Shown here piece after piece: positions 44,059 through 52,573 of a stretch of DNA of 64,000 bases (within the stretch, counting starts at the first letter, position 1; each line of letters starts with the position of its first letter). Source of the DNA: CAUJIW01 sp963205175 (lineage in GTDB: Bacteria; Pseudomonadota; Alphaproteobacteria; Sphingomonadales; Sphingomonadaceae); NCBI GenBank assembly GCA_041060555.1, contig JBEUDS010000015.1; one strand, written 5' to 3'. The notes beneath the pieces are model-generated. The model did not search any database. It was not told the DNA's origin and saw nothing but the letters and a program-made list of their open reading frames with translations. The translations under genes and the position numbers were made by a program.

Positions 44059-44859
44059 ATGACCGACGACACCAACCGCACACCACGCCCGGCGGCGACC
44101 CTGGTGCTGATGCGCGAGGGCGCGGCCGACCTTGAAGCCTTCATGGTGGTCCGCCACCATGAAATCGATTTCGCCGGCGGCGCGCTGGTGTTCCCCGGCG
44201 GCAAGGTGGACAGGGACGATCAGCAGGTCGCCGAGATCGGCGCGGCCGAGACCCACGACGCCATCAACGAGCTGGACCCGCTCGGCCGCATCGCCGCGAT
44301 CCGCGAAACCTATGAGGAAGCCGGCGTGTTGTTCGCCCGTGACGCCCGGTCCGGCACGGTGCTGGACCCGCGCCAGTTCAGCCTTGCCGATGAGCGCAAG
44401 CGCCTGGCGGCGGGCGACCTCCGGTTCAGCGAATTCCTGCACGTCCAGGGGCTGACGCTGGACACCGGCGCACTGACCCCGTTCGCGCGCTGGATCGGCC
44501 CCAGGCACATGCCCAAGCGGTTTGACACCATGTTCTATCTGGCGACCTCCCCGGTTGACCAGACCGGCTCCCACGATGGCAGCGAGTCGGTGGATTCGGT
44601 GTGGATCAGCCCGCGCCAGGCCTGCTGCGAGGCCGATGCCGGCCAGCGCACCATCATCTTCCCGACCCGTCGCAACCTCGAACGTCTGGCCCAGTATGGC
44701 AGCATCGCCGAGGCGCTGGCCGGCGCCCATGCCCAGCCGGTGCTCCAGGTCGAACCCTTTATCCAGGACCGCGACGGCGAGCGTTACCTGTGCATCCGCG
44801 ATGACGCCGGCTACCCGGTGACCTCGGAGCTGCTGGCGAAGGCGCTGCGCGGCGCCTGA
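44059..44859 (+). CDS. NUDIX hydrolase domain protein
   Basis: A protein of about 266 residues with a NUDIX fold. The box is split by an insertion as in NUDT19-like proteins: FPGGKVDRDD, then about 30 residues, then IAAIRETYEEAGVLFA holding the REUXEE residues. These enzymes cleave nucleotide diphosphate linkages such as CoA or ADP-ribose; the substrate is unknown. The ATG at 44059 has TGGAG at about 8 bases; an ATG at 43987 is an alternative. Confidence 0.85.
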   Translation: MTDDTNRTPRPAATLVLMREGAADLEAFMVVRHHEIDFAGGALVFPGGKVDRDDQQVAEIGAAETHDAINELDPLGRIAAIRETYEEAGVLFARDARSGTVLDPRQFSLADERKRLAAGDLRFSEFLHVQGLTLDTGALTPFARWIGPRHMPKRFDTMFYLATSPVDQTGSHDGSESVDSVWISPRQACCEADAGQRTIIFPTRRNLERLAQYGSIAEALAGAHAQPVLQVEPFIQDRDGERYLCIRDDAGYPVTSELLAKALRGA

Positions 44860-44930
44860 GCGCGATCAGCCCACCCCAAAACGCGAGAAGGGACGGCCAT
44901 CCTGGGCCGCCCCTTCATCCACAGCCTCAA

Positions 44931-45054
44931 GGCCGGCAGTCAGACCCTGCGCCGGCGGCGGCCGGCAGTCAGACCCTGCGCCGGCGGCGGCCGGCAGTCA
45001 GACCCTGCGCCGGCGGCGGCCGGCAGTCAGACCTTGCGCCGGCGGCGGCCGGCA
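44931..45054. repeat. 29-bp tandem repeat, 4 copies plus a partial
   Basis: Units start at 44931, 44960, 44989 and 45018 (the last with one T for C change), with an 8-base remainder. Each begins GGCCGGCAGTCAGACC. The copy at 45018 carries the end of the PEP-CTERM gene, including its TGA stop and the Arg-rich last codons, so the other copies are downstream amplifications of that gene's 3' end. The unit length is not a multiple of three. Confidence 0.95.
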
Positions 45055-45773
45055 GCGGCCAGGCCCAGGGCACCCATGCCCATCAGGCCCAGCGTGGCCG
45101 GCTCCGGCACGTCGGCGACGCGCACCGCGACATTGTCGAGTTCGAAGGCATAGGATGTCGCCGAGAACACCAGCCGGGTGAATTGCTCGTGCACGTCGAA
45201 ATAGAGATTGACGTATCGATTGGCGCCCGCGGCAACCTGATCACCGCTGACCGCGGCGGCGGCGCGAACATCGGCACCCGTGAGAGTCAGCAGCGCGTCA
45301 TCGCCCGCGTAGAAGGTGATGCTGTTATAGTCGTCCATCGACCCCCAGTAGAGACCGAGATAGTCGATTTTCTTGCCGGCGAACAACGGGTTGCTGCTCA
45401 ACGCACTGGTGAAGTCGATGGTCGCGGAGTCGCTGGCGCCGCCCAGCAGGGCCGGACCGGCCGCGAAGCAGGTGCTCTCGTGCCCCGGCGCGGCGGCCGT
45501 GGCGACCGAGCCCTTGCGGATCACGTAATCACCGCTGATCTGAACGCCGAAGGCCGTCGAATTGAGGCCGCAGCCGCCGTCTTCCGTGTCGAACGTCTCG
45601 ACGAACAGGCCTCGCGCAAGATCGTTGTTGTTGTCGGGCGTGAGCGCGCTGGTCAGTTGTGAACCATCCCCCGGATCAACGCCGCCGAAACTGATCATGA
45701 CCGCCGCGGCGGGCGTCGCGGTCATCAAGGCCATGGCGCCGGCGACGCCAAGGATCACAGCTTTCAAGGTCAT
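45027..45773 (-). CDS. PEP-CTERM sorting domain protein
   Basis: A 248-residue secreted protein. It has an N-terminal signal peptide (ending about TPAAAV), a middle domain of unknown function rich in Gly, Asp and Asn, and a textbook C-terminal sorting signal: VPEPATLGLMGMGALGLAAAG followed by the basic tail RRRRKV, given here in two parts. Exosortase would cut and anchor it at the cell surface; no exosortase gene is in the window. The stop lies inside a 29-bp tandem repeat. The start at 45773 is followed by a clean signal peptide. Confidence 0.9.
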   Translation of the reverse strand: MTLKAVILGVAGAMALMTATPAAAVMISFGGVDPGDGSQLTSALTPDNNNDLARGLFVETFDTEDGGCGLNSTAFGVQISGDYVIRKGSVATAAAPGHESTCFAAGPALLGGASDSATIDFTSALSSNPLFAGKKIDYLGLYWGSMDDYNSITFYAGDDALLTLTGADVRAAAAVSGDQVAAGANRYVNLYFDVHEQFTRLVFSATSYAFELDNVAVRVADVPEPATLGLMGMGALGLAAAGRRRRKV

Positions 45774-45889
45774 GTCATCATCCCGTTCATTGAATTGGTG
45801 CCGGTTCATCAGCATCAATCGTGCCAGGGTGAAATTACCACGTGACTTCAAATGGTTGATTGACGCAGATGGTTAACCCAGGCTGCATT

Positions 45890-45915
45890 TGTCATGCTCG
45901 CCGACGGGCATGACA
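45890..45915. repeat. inverted repeat downstream of tRNA-Val
   Basis: TGTCATGC (45890-45897) and GCATGACA (45908-45915) are exact complements with a 10-base loop. It lies about 100 bp beyond the 3' end of the tRNA gene and upstream of the PEP-CTERM gene; it could be a weak terminator or a regulatory dyad. Confidence 0.45.
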
Positions 45916-46017
45916 GACAGTTGTGCCAGGACGGCACAGCCGCACGGACGGATCGCACGGCCGCGGCGGATCGACCGAAGGCGCGCGTCGTCCGGGATCA
46001 CTGCGGAAAGAGAGAAA

Positions 46018-46092
46018 TGGTGGGCGCGGCAAGGATTGAACTTGCGACCCCTGCGATGTCAACACAGTGCTCTACCACTGAGCTACGCGCCC
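46018..46092 (-). tRNA. tRNA-Val (anticodon GAC)
   Basis: The minus strand folds into a full cloverleaf: acceptor GGGCGCG/CGCGCCC, D-arm GCTC-AGTGGTA-GAGC, anticodon arm CTGTG-TTGACAT-CGCAG with anticodon GAC, T-arm GCAAG-TTCAATC-CTTGC, and an encoded CCA end. It is 75 nt long including CCA. Confidence 0.97.
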
Positions 46093-46137
46093 ACCCGGGT
46101 CATCCGGCCGTTGCGACAACCGCCGGAGCGAAGCGGC

Positions 46138-46165
46138 CTTATAACGGAACGAGCGGTTGGCGCAA
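46138..46165 (-). promoter_or_regulatory. promoter of tRNA-Val
   Basis: On the minus strand TTGCGC (46165-46160) and TATAAG (46143-46138) are 16 bp apart, about 45 bp upstream of the tRNA. Confidence 0.6.
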
Positions 46166-46173
46166 GCCGTAAA

Positions 46174-47313
46174 TCACCGCACGGACGCCGCCGCGTCACG
46201 CACGGCGACGGCCGATGCTGGATCGTCGCAGAACAGGCCGTCAACGCCGGCAGCGAGGAAATCCGCCACCTCGCCGGCCGCGTCGCCACGCCGCGCGGGG
46301 TAGCGCGGGTCCTGCGGGTCGCCGCGACGACGTTCGGCGGGCAGGAAATGATTTTCCGGGCGCAGGGTGTAGACATGCACCTTGAGTCCCGCCGCATGGG
46401 CGCGGGCCACCAGCCCGGTGGGGCCGGTGGTGCGTCCGGCGGCATCGCGCGCCAGCACCAGCGTCTTGTCGACGCCGATGCCGTTGGCGAAGCTGGCGAT
46501 CTCCGCCAGCCCTTCCGGCGTCAGCAGACTGGCGTAAGGGCGCGGGCGGCCTGTCAGTATGGTGTCGGCGGGCGCGCCCTCGTCCGACATCAGGAAGATC
46601 AGCGGCAGATCGGTCTGGGCCCGCAGCGCCTTGAGATTGGCGATCTCGAAGGACTGGATGAACACCGGCGCGTCCGGTCCGGTGTAACCGTTGGCGTTGA
46701 GTACGGCGAGCAGCCGGGACTCCAGCGCCAGACCGATGCCGGCGAAATAGCTCGGGTGCTTGGTCTCCGGATAGATGCCGATCACCCGGCCGGTGCGGGC
46801 CTCCGCCGCCCGGACGAGATCGATCACCTCCTGCAGCGTCGGGATGGTGAACTGGTCGTTGTAGGCGGTGTTGGCCGGGCGCAGCTGGGGCAGCCGCTCG
46901 CGCGCCTTCAGCGTCTTGAGCTCCGCCAGCGTGAAATCCTCGGTGAACCAACCGGTGATCTGCTCGCCATCAATGGTCCTGGTGGTACGCCGACCGGCGA
47001 ACTCGGGATGATCGGCAACGTCGGTGGTGCCGGAAATCTCGTTCTCATGGCGGGCGACCAGCACGCCGTCGCGGGTCGCCACCAGGTCGGGTTCGATATA
47101 ATCGGCGCCTGCCTCGATGGCGCGGGCATAGGCGGCCAGCGTATGCTCGGGCCGCTCGGCGCTGGCGCCGCGATGGCCGATGACGATGGCGCCAGATCGG
47201 GCCGGAGGCGCGCCGGCGCCCGTTCCCTGCGACGCGGACGCCATGCCTGATGCCATGCCGGTCGCCATCAGCAGCCCCGCCGCCAGCCCCGCGAACCTCG
47301 ACCACGCGCCCAT
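46174..47313 (-). CDS. glycerophosphodiester phosphodiesterase, periplasmic
   Basis: A 379-residue GDPD-family protein with an N-terminal signal peptide (about 1-28) and the catalytic signatures GHRGASAERPEHTLAAY, YIEPDLVATRDG and RHENEISGTT. The length and inserts match GlpQ-like periplasmic enzymes that release glycerol-3-phosphate from glycerophosphodiesters. GAGGAGG precedes the ATG at 47313. A second, shorter GDPD lies at 51.2 kb. Confidence 0.92.
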   Translation of the reverse strand: MGAWSRFAGLAAGLLMATGMASGMASASQGTGAGAPPARSGAIVIGHRGASAERPEHTLAAYARAIEAGADYIEPDLVATRDGVLVARHENEISGTTDVADHPEFAGRRTTRTIDGEQITGWFTEDFTLAELKTLKARERLPQLRPANTAYNDQFTIPTLQEVIDLVRAAEARTGRVIGIYPETKHPSYFAGIGLALESRLLAVLNANGYTGPDAPVFIQSFEIANLKALRAQTDLPLIFLMSDEGAPADTILTGRPRPYASLLTPEGLAEIASFANGIGVDKTLVLARDAAGRTTGPTGLVARAHAAGLKVHVYTLRPENHFLPAERRRGDPQDPRYPARRGDAAGEVADFLAAGVDGLFCDDPASAVAVRDAAASVR

Positions 47314-47439
47314 AACCGCCTCCTCGCCTTGAACCGCCTGGCAGTCAAAGCGGAGAAGCATGACAACACAATGACAGCAGACTCAGCAGATTCGGCAGAC
47401 TCACGGCCAGCCAGCGGTTGCGGCGACCGCGACCACCGT

Positions 47440-47799
47440 TCAGGCGGCGAACAGGCGATCAATCTCGTTGACCAGGTCGCGCAGATGGAAGGGCTTGGAC
47501 AGCACCTTGGCGTTCTGCGGCGCACCCGACGACCGGTTGAGCGCCACCGCCGCGAAGCCGGTGATGAACATCACCCGCATCCCCGGCGCCAGTGCCGCCG
47601 CGCGCTGGGCAAGCTCGATGCCATCCATCTCGGGCATCACGATATCGGTGAGCAGCAGATCGAAATTGCCGCTGGCGATCAGCGGCAGCGCCGAGGTGCC
47701 ACGATCAACGGCCGTCACTTCATAGCCGGCGCGCTCGATGGCACGGGCAAGGAAAGTGCGCATCGAATCATCGTCTTCAGCCAGCAGAATCTTGATCAT
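47440..47799 (-). CDS. cpdR: CpdR-like single-domain response regulator
   Basis: A 119-residue receiver domain with acidic pocket EDD (8-10), phospho-acceptor Asp52, conserved Thr in FITGF and Lys in SKPFHLRDLV. Length, the KPFHLRDLVNEI ending and its location divergent from an N-formylglutamate amidohydrolase gene match CpdR of alphaproteobacteria, the switch that (unphosphorylated) primes ClpXP for cell-cycle proteolysis. The start at 47799 begins at the receiver fold. Confidence 0.88.
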   Translation of the reverse strand: MIKILLAEDDDSMRTFLARAIERAGYEVTAVDRGTSALPLIASGNFDLLLTDIVMPEMDGIELAQRAAALAPGMRVMFITGFAAVALNRSSGAPQNAKVLSKPFHLRDLVNEIDRLFAA

Positions 47800-47924
47800 G
47801 GGCAACGCGCTCGGAATCATCGGGACATCAATATGGACATGCCTGGCAGGGTTTAGGCCATTCCCTTCCTGGCACAAAGAAATTTAAGATTGCGTGAGCA
47901 TGACAGCCGGCCCATTCTGGCGCC

Positions 47925-48803
47925 ATGCAGACTGCCTACCGGATCGAGCGCCCGACAGGCGTCAGCCAGCCCGTTGTTCTGGCCTCGCCCCACAGCGGCG
48001 ACTATTATCCCGACACGCTGTTGCGGATGAGCCGGCTGTCGCTGGCGCTGCTGCGACGGTCGGAAGACGCCTATGTCCATGAGCTGTTCCGCGACGGGCC
48101 GGTGCTGGGGATGCCGCTGATCGCCGCAACCCACGCCAGGGCTTATGTCGACCTCAACCGGGCACCCTACGAGCTTGATCCGGCCATGTTCGCCGAGCCG
48201 CTGCCGTCATTTGCCCAGCCCGATACGGACAGGGTGGCCGCCGGGCTCGGGGTGCTGCCCCGGGTGGCCGGCATCGGCCTCGACATCTACACGGCCAAGC
48301 TGCCGCTGGCGGAGGCCCAGCAGCGGATCGAAAACATCTACCGACCCTATCACAACGCCTTGAAAAGCCTGGTCGAAGAGACGCGCAGCGAGCATGGCTA
48401 CGCGGTGCTGCTGGATTGTCATTCCATGCCCTCGGCGGCGCTGCCACCCGATCGTCCCGGCCATCGCCAGGCGGACGTGGTGCTGGGCGACCGCTGGGGC
48501 GCGGCGTGCAACAGCGGAGTCCGCCAGCTCCTGCGCCAGGGCTTCGAGCGCGCGGGTTACCGGGTGGCCCTCAACGAACCCTACTCGGGCGGCCATACGA
48601 CGGAAATTCATGGCGCGCCCAGCCGCGGCCTGCACGTCATCCAGATCGAGCTGAACCGCCGCCTGTACATGGACGAGACACGACTCACGCGCACATCGAA
48701 CCTGGCGGCGCTGCGCGACGATATCTGCGATATCCTCTCCCGGTTCGCCGCCGGCCTGCCGGCTCTCGGCCTTGATCGCCCGTTGCGGGCCGCCGCCGAA
48801 TAG
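47925..48803 (+). CDS. N-formylglutamate amidohydrolase
   Basis: A 292-residue FGase-family protein with SPHSGDYYP, HARAYVDLNRAPYELDP, LLDCHSMP and GHTTEIHG segments that supply the metal and substrate ligands. Family members release glutamate from N-formylglutamate in histidine degradation, though alphaproteobacterial homologues next to cpdR may have other substrates. It is divergent from cpdR across 125 bp. Confidence 0.88.
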   Translation: MQTAYRIERPTGVSQPVVLASPHSGDYYPDTLLRMSRLSLALLRRSEDAYVHELFRDGPVLGMPLIAATHARAYVDLNRAPYELDPAMFAEPLPSFAQPDTDRVAAGLGVLPRVAGIGLDIYTAKLPLAEAQQRIENIYRPYHNALKSLVEETRSEHGYAVLLDCHSMPSAALPPDRPGHRQADVVLGDRWGAACNSGVRQLLRQGFERAGYRVALNEPYSGGHTTEIHGAPSRGLHVIQIELNRRLYMDETRLTRTSNLAALRDDICDILSRFAAGLPALGLDRPLRAAAE

Positions 48804-48834
48804 CCGGGTCCGGCGCCGGCAACAGCGGAGCCAG

Positions 48835-48865
48835 AAAAAAAGCCACTCCACAAACGTGGAGTGGC
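48835..48865 (-). terminator. Rho-independent terminator of the small RNA
   Basis: A 10-bp perfect stem (48842-48851 with 48856-48865) with a GUUU loop is followed on the minus strand by seven U (48841-48835). On the plus strand there is no T-run, so it does not serve the amidohydrolase gene. Confidence 0.85.
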
Positions 48866-48939
48866 CAAGGTTCAGGGAGGAAATCGCGCATCAGGGAGAT
48901 GCGCACGGAGTGCCGCAGAAAGCTGAAGCCGCTCCGTAC
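48835..48939 (-). ncRNA. probable small RNA with CUCCCUG motifs
   Basis: A minus-strand transcript of about 105 nt fits all the signals. The promoter TTGCGG (48973-48968) - 17 bp - TATGAA (48950-48945) points to a start near 48939. Downstream are a stem ACGGAG/CTCCGT (ends near 48936 and 48906), a perfect hairpin GCGCAT-ctccctg-ATGCGC (48904-48886), an unpaired stretch with a second CCUCCCUG (48880-48873), and a Rho-independent terminator GCCACTCCAC/GTGGAGTGGC plus seven U (48865-48835). No protein-coding gene on that strand could use this terminator. CU-rich anti-Shine-Dalgarno loops are known in alphaproteobacterial sRNA families. Function and targets are inferred only. Confidence 0.6.
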
Positions 48940-48944
48940 CCCTA

Positions 48945-48973
48945 TTCATAAGAGAGGTATGTTGCATCCGCAA
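48945..48973 (-). promoter_or_regulatory. promoter of the small RNA
   Basis: TTGCGG (48973-48968) and TATGAA (48950-48945) with a 17-bp spacer on the minus strand. Confidence 0.5.
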
Positions 48974-49130
48974 GATACGGATGGTCGCAAATGCCTGTGC
49001 CGCGACAAATACTGACAAAATTGAGATCACCAGCCTACCGACAAAAAACCGCAACAGTTCGTAGCTATGGCCAAGACCAGACATAGATGTTGCGATGAAA
49101 TCAGCATCGCCATCCGCAGGACGCAGGCCG

Positions 49131-50066
49131 ATGGTAAGCATGAGCCTCCGGGCATTGATCGAGAGCAAGGACACCTCGTCCACGTCTCGGAAACAATCCC
49201 CCCGTTCCCGCCGCTTCCTCAACTGGCACGCCGAGGACGACGTCCCGGAGTCGGACAAGCGCATGAGCCTGCGCACGGTGTGGATTTCCGACGTCCACCT
49301 CGGCACCACAGGCTGCAACGCCGACCTGCTGCTGGACTTCCTGAAGTCGATCGACTGTCAGACCCTGTACCTGGTGGGGGACATCATCGACGGCTGGCGC
49401 CTGAAGCGCGGCTGGTACTGGCCGAGCCGGCACAACGACGTGGTGCGCCGCGTGCTCAAGATGGCCAAGAAGGGCACCCGCGTCGTCTACATCCCCGGCA
49501 ATCACGATGAGATGCTGCGCGACTACATCGGCCTCAACCTTGGCGGCGTCGAACTGGCCGCCGAGGCCATCCACGAGACCGCCGATGGTCGCAAGCTGCT
49601 GGTGCTCCATGGCGACGAGTTCGACAGCGTGGTGCTCTACGCCCGCTGGCTCGCCTTCCTGGGCGATTTCGCCTACGTACTGCTGCTCAAGCTGAATGTG
49701 GCGTTCAACGCGGTGCGGCGGCGCCTGGGCCTGCCGTACTGGTCGCTGTCGGCCTATCTGAAGAAAAAGGTCAAGAACGCCGTTGAATACGTCTCCTGCT
49801 TCGAGGAGGCGGTGGCGCACGCGGCACTTGATCGTCATGTGGACGGCGTGGTGTGTGGCCACATCCACTCCGCCGAGATCCGTCAGTTCGGCGCCGTCAC
49901 CTATTACAACGACGGCGACTGGGTGGAGAGCTGTACGGCGCTGGTGGAACGTGCCGACGGTCATATCGAAATCATCGACTGGGCCGAGCACCACCGGCGG
50001 CGGGCGCTGGTCGCCGTCGCGCCGGCATCGCCCGCCCCGACACCGAAGGACAACGTGTACGCGTGA
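49131..50066 (+). CDS. calcineurin-like phosphoesterase, UDP-2,3-diacylglucosamine diphosphatase-like
   Basis: A metallophosphoesterase of about 311 residues with the LpxH-type motifs WISDVHLG, VGDIIDGW, PGNHDE, LHGDEFD and GHIHSAE. Homologues are annotated as UDP-2,3-diacylglucosamine diphosphatases of lipid A synthesis, but the pairing with a glycosyltransferase suggests a role in another envelope lipid as well. Third-position GC becomes coding-like from about 49140, so I take the ATG at 49131 (AGGA nine bases upstream) rather than the ATG at 49263. It overlaps the next gene (GTGA). Confidence 0.85.
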   Translation: MVSMSLRALIESKDTSSTSRKQSPRSRRFLNWHAEDDVPESDKRMSLRTVWISDVHLGTTGCNADLLLDFLKSIDCQTLYLVGDIIDGWRLKRGWYWPSRHNDVVRRVLKMAKKGTRVVYIPGNHDEMLRDYIGLNLGGVELAAEAIHETADGRKLLVLHGDEFDSVVLYARWLAFLGDFAYVLLLKLNVAFNAVRRRLGLPYWSLSAYLKKKVKNAVEYVSCFEEAVAHAALDRHVDGVVCGHIHSAEIRQFGAVTYYNDGDWVESCTALVERADGHIEIIDWAEHHRRRALVAVAPASPAPTPKDNVYA

Positions 50067-51124
50067 AAATCACCCTCGTCAGTGACGCCTGGACACCGCA
50101 GGTCAATGGCGTCGTCCGCACCCTGCAGACCACGATCGCCATGCTGGAACAGGCCGGCCATGCCGTCCACACCATCACCCCGGACCTGTTCCGCTCGCTG
50201 CCCTGTCCGACCTACCCGGAAATCCGTCTGGCACTGGCAGGCCGGCGGCGGGTGGCCCGGATGATCGAATCGTTCCAGCCGGCGGCCATCCATATCGCCA
50301 CCGAGGGGCCGCTGGGGCTTGCCGCGCGCCGCTATTGCCTCAAGCGCGGCCTGCCGTTCACCACCGCCTTTCACACCCGCTTTCCCGATTACGTTTCCGC
50401 TCGCACCGGACTGTCGCCAGACTGGTTCTGGCGCTATCTGCGCTGGTTCCACACCCCGGCCGCCGCGGTGCTGGCGGCCACGCCCAGGCTGGCGGCGGAA
50501 CTGAACGACCGCGGCATCCTGTCGACCCGGCCATGGAGCCGCGGCGTCGACCTCGCCCAGTTCCGGCCCGGCATCGCACCGCACCCGGCCTTCGCCGGTC
50601 TGCCACGTCCGCTGCAGCTGTATGTCGGGCGAGTCGCGGTGGAAAAGAACGTCGAGGCGTTTCTCGCCACCCGGCAGCCCGGCACCCGGGTCATTGTCGG
50701 TGATGGCCCGGCGCTTGACGAGTTGCAGGCACGCTATCCCGAGGCCGTGTTTCTGGGCGCCCTGCATGGCGAGGCATTGGCCAGCGCCTACGCCGGGGCG
50801 GACGTGTTCGTGTTCCCCAGCAAGACCGACACCTTCGGCCTGGTGATGATTGAAGCACTGGCCAGCGGCCTGCCGGTGGCGGCCTATCCGGTCGCCGGGC
50901 CGCTGGATGTCATTGGCGACTCAGGAACGGGCGTGATCGCCGGCTGGGCCCGGCCGGTGGGCGCTCTCGACGACTCGCTGGACGTGGCCATTGCCCGCGC
51001 CCTGACATGCGGCCGCGACGACTGCGTCGCCTATGCCAGTCACTTCTCTTGGGAAGCCAGCGCCGCCCAGTTCATCGCCGCCCTGGCGCTGATTCCGCAC
51101 ACGCCCGCCGTTACCGTCGGCTGA
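50063..51124 (+). CDS. glycosyltransferase family 4/1 protein
   Basis: A 353-residue GT-B glycosyltransferase. The N-terminal acceptor domain opens SDAWTPQVNGVVRTL, and the C-terminal donor domain has VGRVAVEKN, VGDGPALDEL and the PSKTDTFGLVMIEALASG motif of the GT4 retaining family. Such proteins next to the LpxH-like phosphoesterase are likely to glycosylate a membrane lipid; the donor is unknown. It begins with GTG overlapping the upstream stop codon. Confidence 0.9.
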   Translation: MKITLVSDAWTPQVNGVVRTLQTTIAMLEQAGHAVHTITPDLFRSLPCPTYPEIRLALAGRRRVARMIESFQPAAIHIATEGPLGLAARRYCLKRGLPFTTAFHTRFPDYVSARTGLSPDWFWRYLRWFHTPAAAVLAATPRLAAELNDRGILSTRPWSRGVDLAQFRPGIAPHPAFAGLPRPLQLYVGRVAVEKNVEAFLATRQPGTRVIVGDGPALDELQARYPEAVFLGALHGEALASAYAGADVFVFPSKTDTFGLVMIEALASGLPVAAYPVAGPLDVIGDSGTGVIAGWARPVGALDDSLDVAIARALTCGRDDCVAYASHFSWEASAAQFIAALALIPHTPAVTVG

Positions 51125-51176
51125 CGCCATCCGCCGGCTGACACCATCGGGTCGACCACGCCGGGGCGTGGCGACG

Positions 51177-51938
51177 TCACGGCGTGGTCGCGGGCGGCTG
51201 CGGCTCGAAAATGATGTTGTCGGCGTGCTCCGCGGCGCGGGCACGATCCTCGTCGGTGCGCACGGTCCAGGTCAGTACCGGAATGCCGCGCCGGCGATAC
51301 TCGACGGACATTTCCGATGGCAGATGCTGGATGTCATAAGCCAGAAACTGCGGCTTGGCGCGCCACTGCACATAGCGGCGGGCGAACTTGAACCGCGCCC
51401 ACCACGGCAATTTCTGCGGGCCGTCCGTCACCACCAGCCCGCGCATGATGCGCGGCGCGTTCTCGGCGAACCAGCGGACGATGACCGGATTGAACGACAT
51501 CACCGCCACCGGCCCCTTGTAGCCCTCCAGCGCCCGGCGGATGGCGAAGCACAGCGGCAGCGGATCGCCCGGCGGGCTCTTGGCCTCGATCAGCAGCGGA
51601 TGGCCCGGTGCCACGTCGAACAGCACGCTGGAGAGCGACGGAATGGTCTGGTCGCTATCCTTGAGCTTCATCTGCTGCAGGCGCGCCGAACCATAGAGGC
51701 GAACCGAGCCCTTCTTGCCGGTCAGTCGTTCCAGGGTCGAGTCGTGGAAAACGATGGCGTCGCCATCGGCGGTCAACTGAACATCAAGCTCGATCCCGTA
51801 GCCGGCATCGATAGCCTTCTCGAACGCGGCGACGGAATTTTCCGGAATGCCGGCAGCGGCATCATACAAACCGCGATGAGCAAAAGGTTGTGCCGTCAAC
51901 CAGGCGGTCGGCTGTTCCGTAGTGCTGGCTATTGTCAT
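51177..51938 (-). CDS. glycerophosphodiester phosphodiesterase family protein
   Basis: A 253-residue cytoplasmic GDPD with AHRGLYDAAAGIPENS, IELDVQLTADGDAIVFHD and a conserved IEAKSPPG segment. It lacks a signal peptide, unlike the GDPD at 46 kb. It would hydrolyse glycerophosphodiesters inside the cell. It is followed upstream by RidA on the same strand, 57 bp away. Confidence 0.9.
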   Translation of the reverse strand: MTIASTTEQPTAWLTAQPFAHRGLYDAAAGIPENSVAAFEKAIDAGYGIELDVQLTADGDAIVFHDSTLERLTGKKGSVRLYGSARLQQMKLKDSDQTIPSLSSVLFDVAPGHPLLIEAKSPPGDPLPLCFAIRRALEGYKGPVAVMSFNPVIVRWFAENAPRIMRGLVVTDGPQKLPWWARFKFARRYVQWRAKPQFLAYDIQHLPSEMSVEYRRRGIPVLTWTVRTDEDRARAAEHADNIIFEPQPPATTP

Positions 51939-51995
51939 CGACCGGACATCATTTCTTGTTGGCAAGCTCCACTGGCTGGCTGGCCTCCGCCCTTC

Positions 51996-52454
51996 TTAGC
52001 GGAACTCGATCATGGCATCCACCTCAACCGCTACATCAAACGGCAAAACGTTGACTCCAACGGCAGTTCTGGCGTGGCGGCCAGCCTCGCCGAACACCCC
52101 GACCATCAAATCGGACGCGCCGTTGATCACCTTGGGCTGCTCCGTGAAACTGTCCGTGCTGTTGACGAACCCGCCAAGCCGCACCACCCGGACCACCCGC
52201 TCCAGATCGCCCAGCGCCGCCTTCATCTGGGCAATGAGATTGAGGCCACAGCGGCGCGCCGCCTCGACACCCTGCTCGATCGTCACCTCGCGGCCAAGCT
52301 TGCCGCGGTAGGCAATGCCATCCGGCCCCAGTGGCAGCTGACCGGCGATCACCAGCAGCGAGCCGGTCATCACCCAGGGCACGTAATTCGCCGCCGGGGC
52401 CGCCGCCATGGGCAGCACGAGCCCCAGATCACGCAGGCGTTGTTCCGCACTCAT
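51996..52454 (-). CDS. RidA family protein
   Basis: A 152-residue YjgF/YER057c/UK114-type protein with GQLPLGPDG, a Val/Leu-rich trimer core and the C-terminal RTAVGVNVLPFDVAVEVDAMIEF, trimmed here, containing the arginine that binds the enamine carboxylate. These proteins deaminate reactive enamines/imines from PLP enzymes; this longer type may have other activity. GGAGGTGAC precedes the ATG at 52454. Confidence 0.9.
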   Translation of the reverse strand: MSAEQRLRDLGLVLPMAAAPAANYVPWVMTGSLLVIAGQLPLGPDGIAYRGKLGREVTIEQGVEAARRCGLNLIAQMKAALGDLERVVRVVRLGGFVNSTDSFTEQPKVINGASDLMVGVFGEAGRHARTAVGVNVLPFDVAVEVDAMIEFR

Positions 52455-52573
52455 GTCACCTCCATCGTCGCCCGGCCCGAGGCCGGCGCGCTGAACAAGC
52501 GCCAACATGCGGCATTTCACGACGCTCGCGCAATGGTGGCGTTGCCGTCAGCGACAGACCGGCAGGGGATAAC

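Noticed and set aside
44931..45054. CRISPR array or REP element
   Set aside because: No spacers; it is a 3'-end duplication of the PEP-CTERM gene.
46018..46092. tRNA-Val as an integration site of a mobile element
   Set aside because: No integrase, no duplicated tRNA 3' end and no change of gene type on either side.
48872..49318. Protein gene on the minus strand ending near the small-RNA terminator
   Set aside because: The open frame overlaps the start of the phosphoesterase gene, has no domain and low coding-like composition; a non-coding transcript explains the terminator better.
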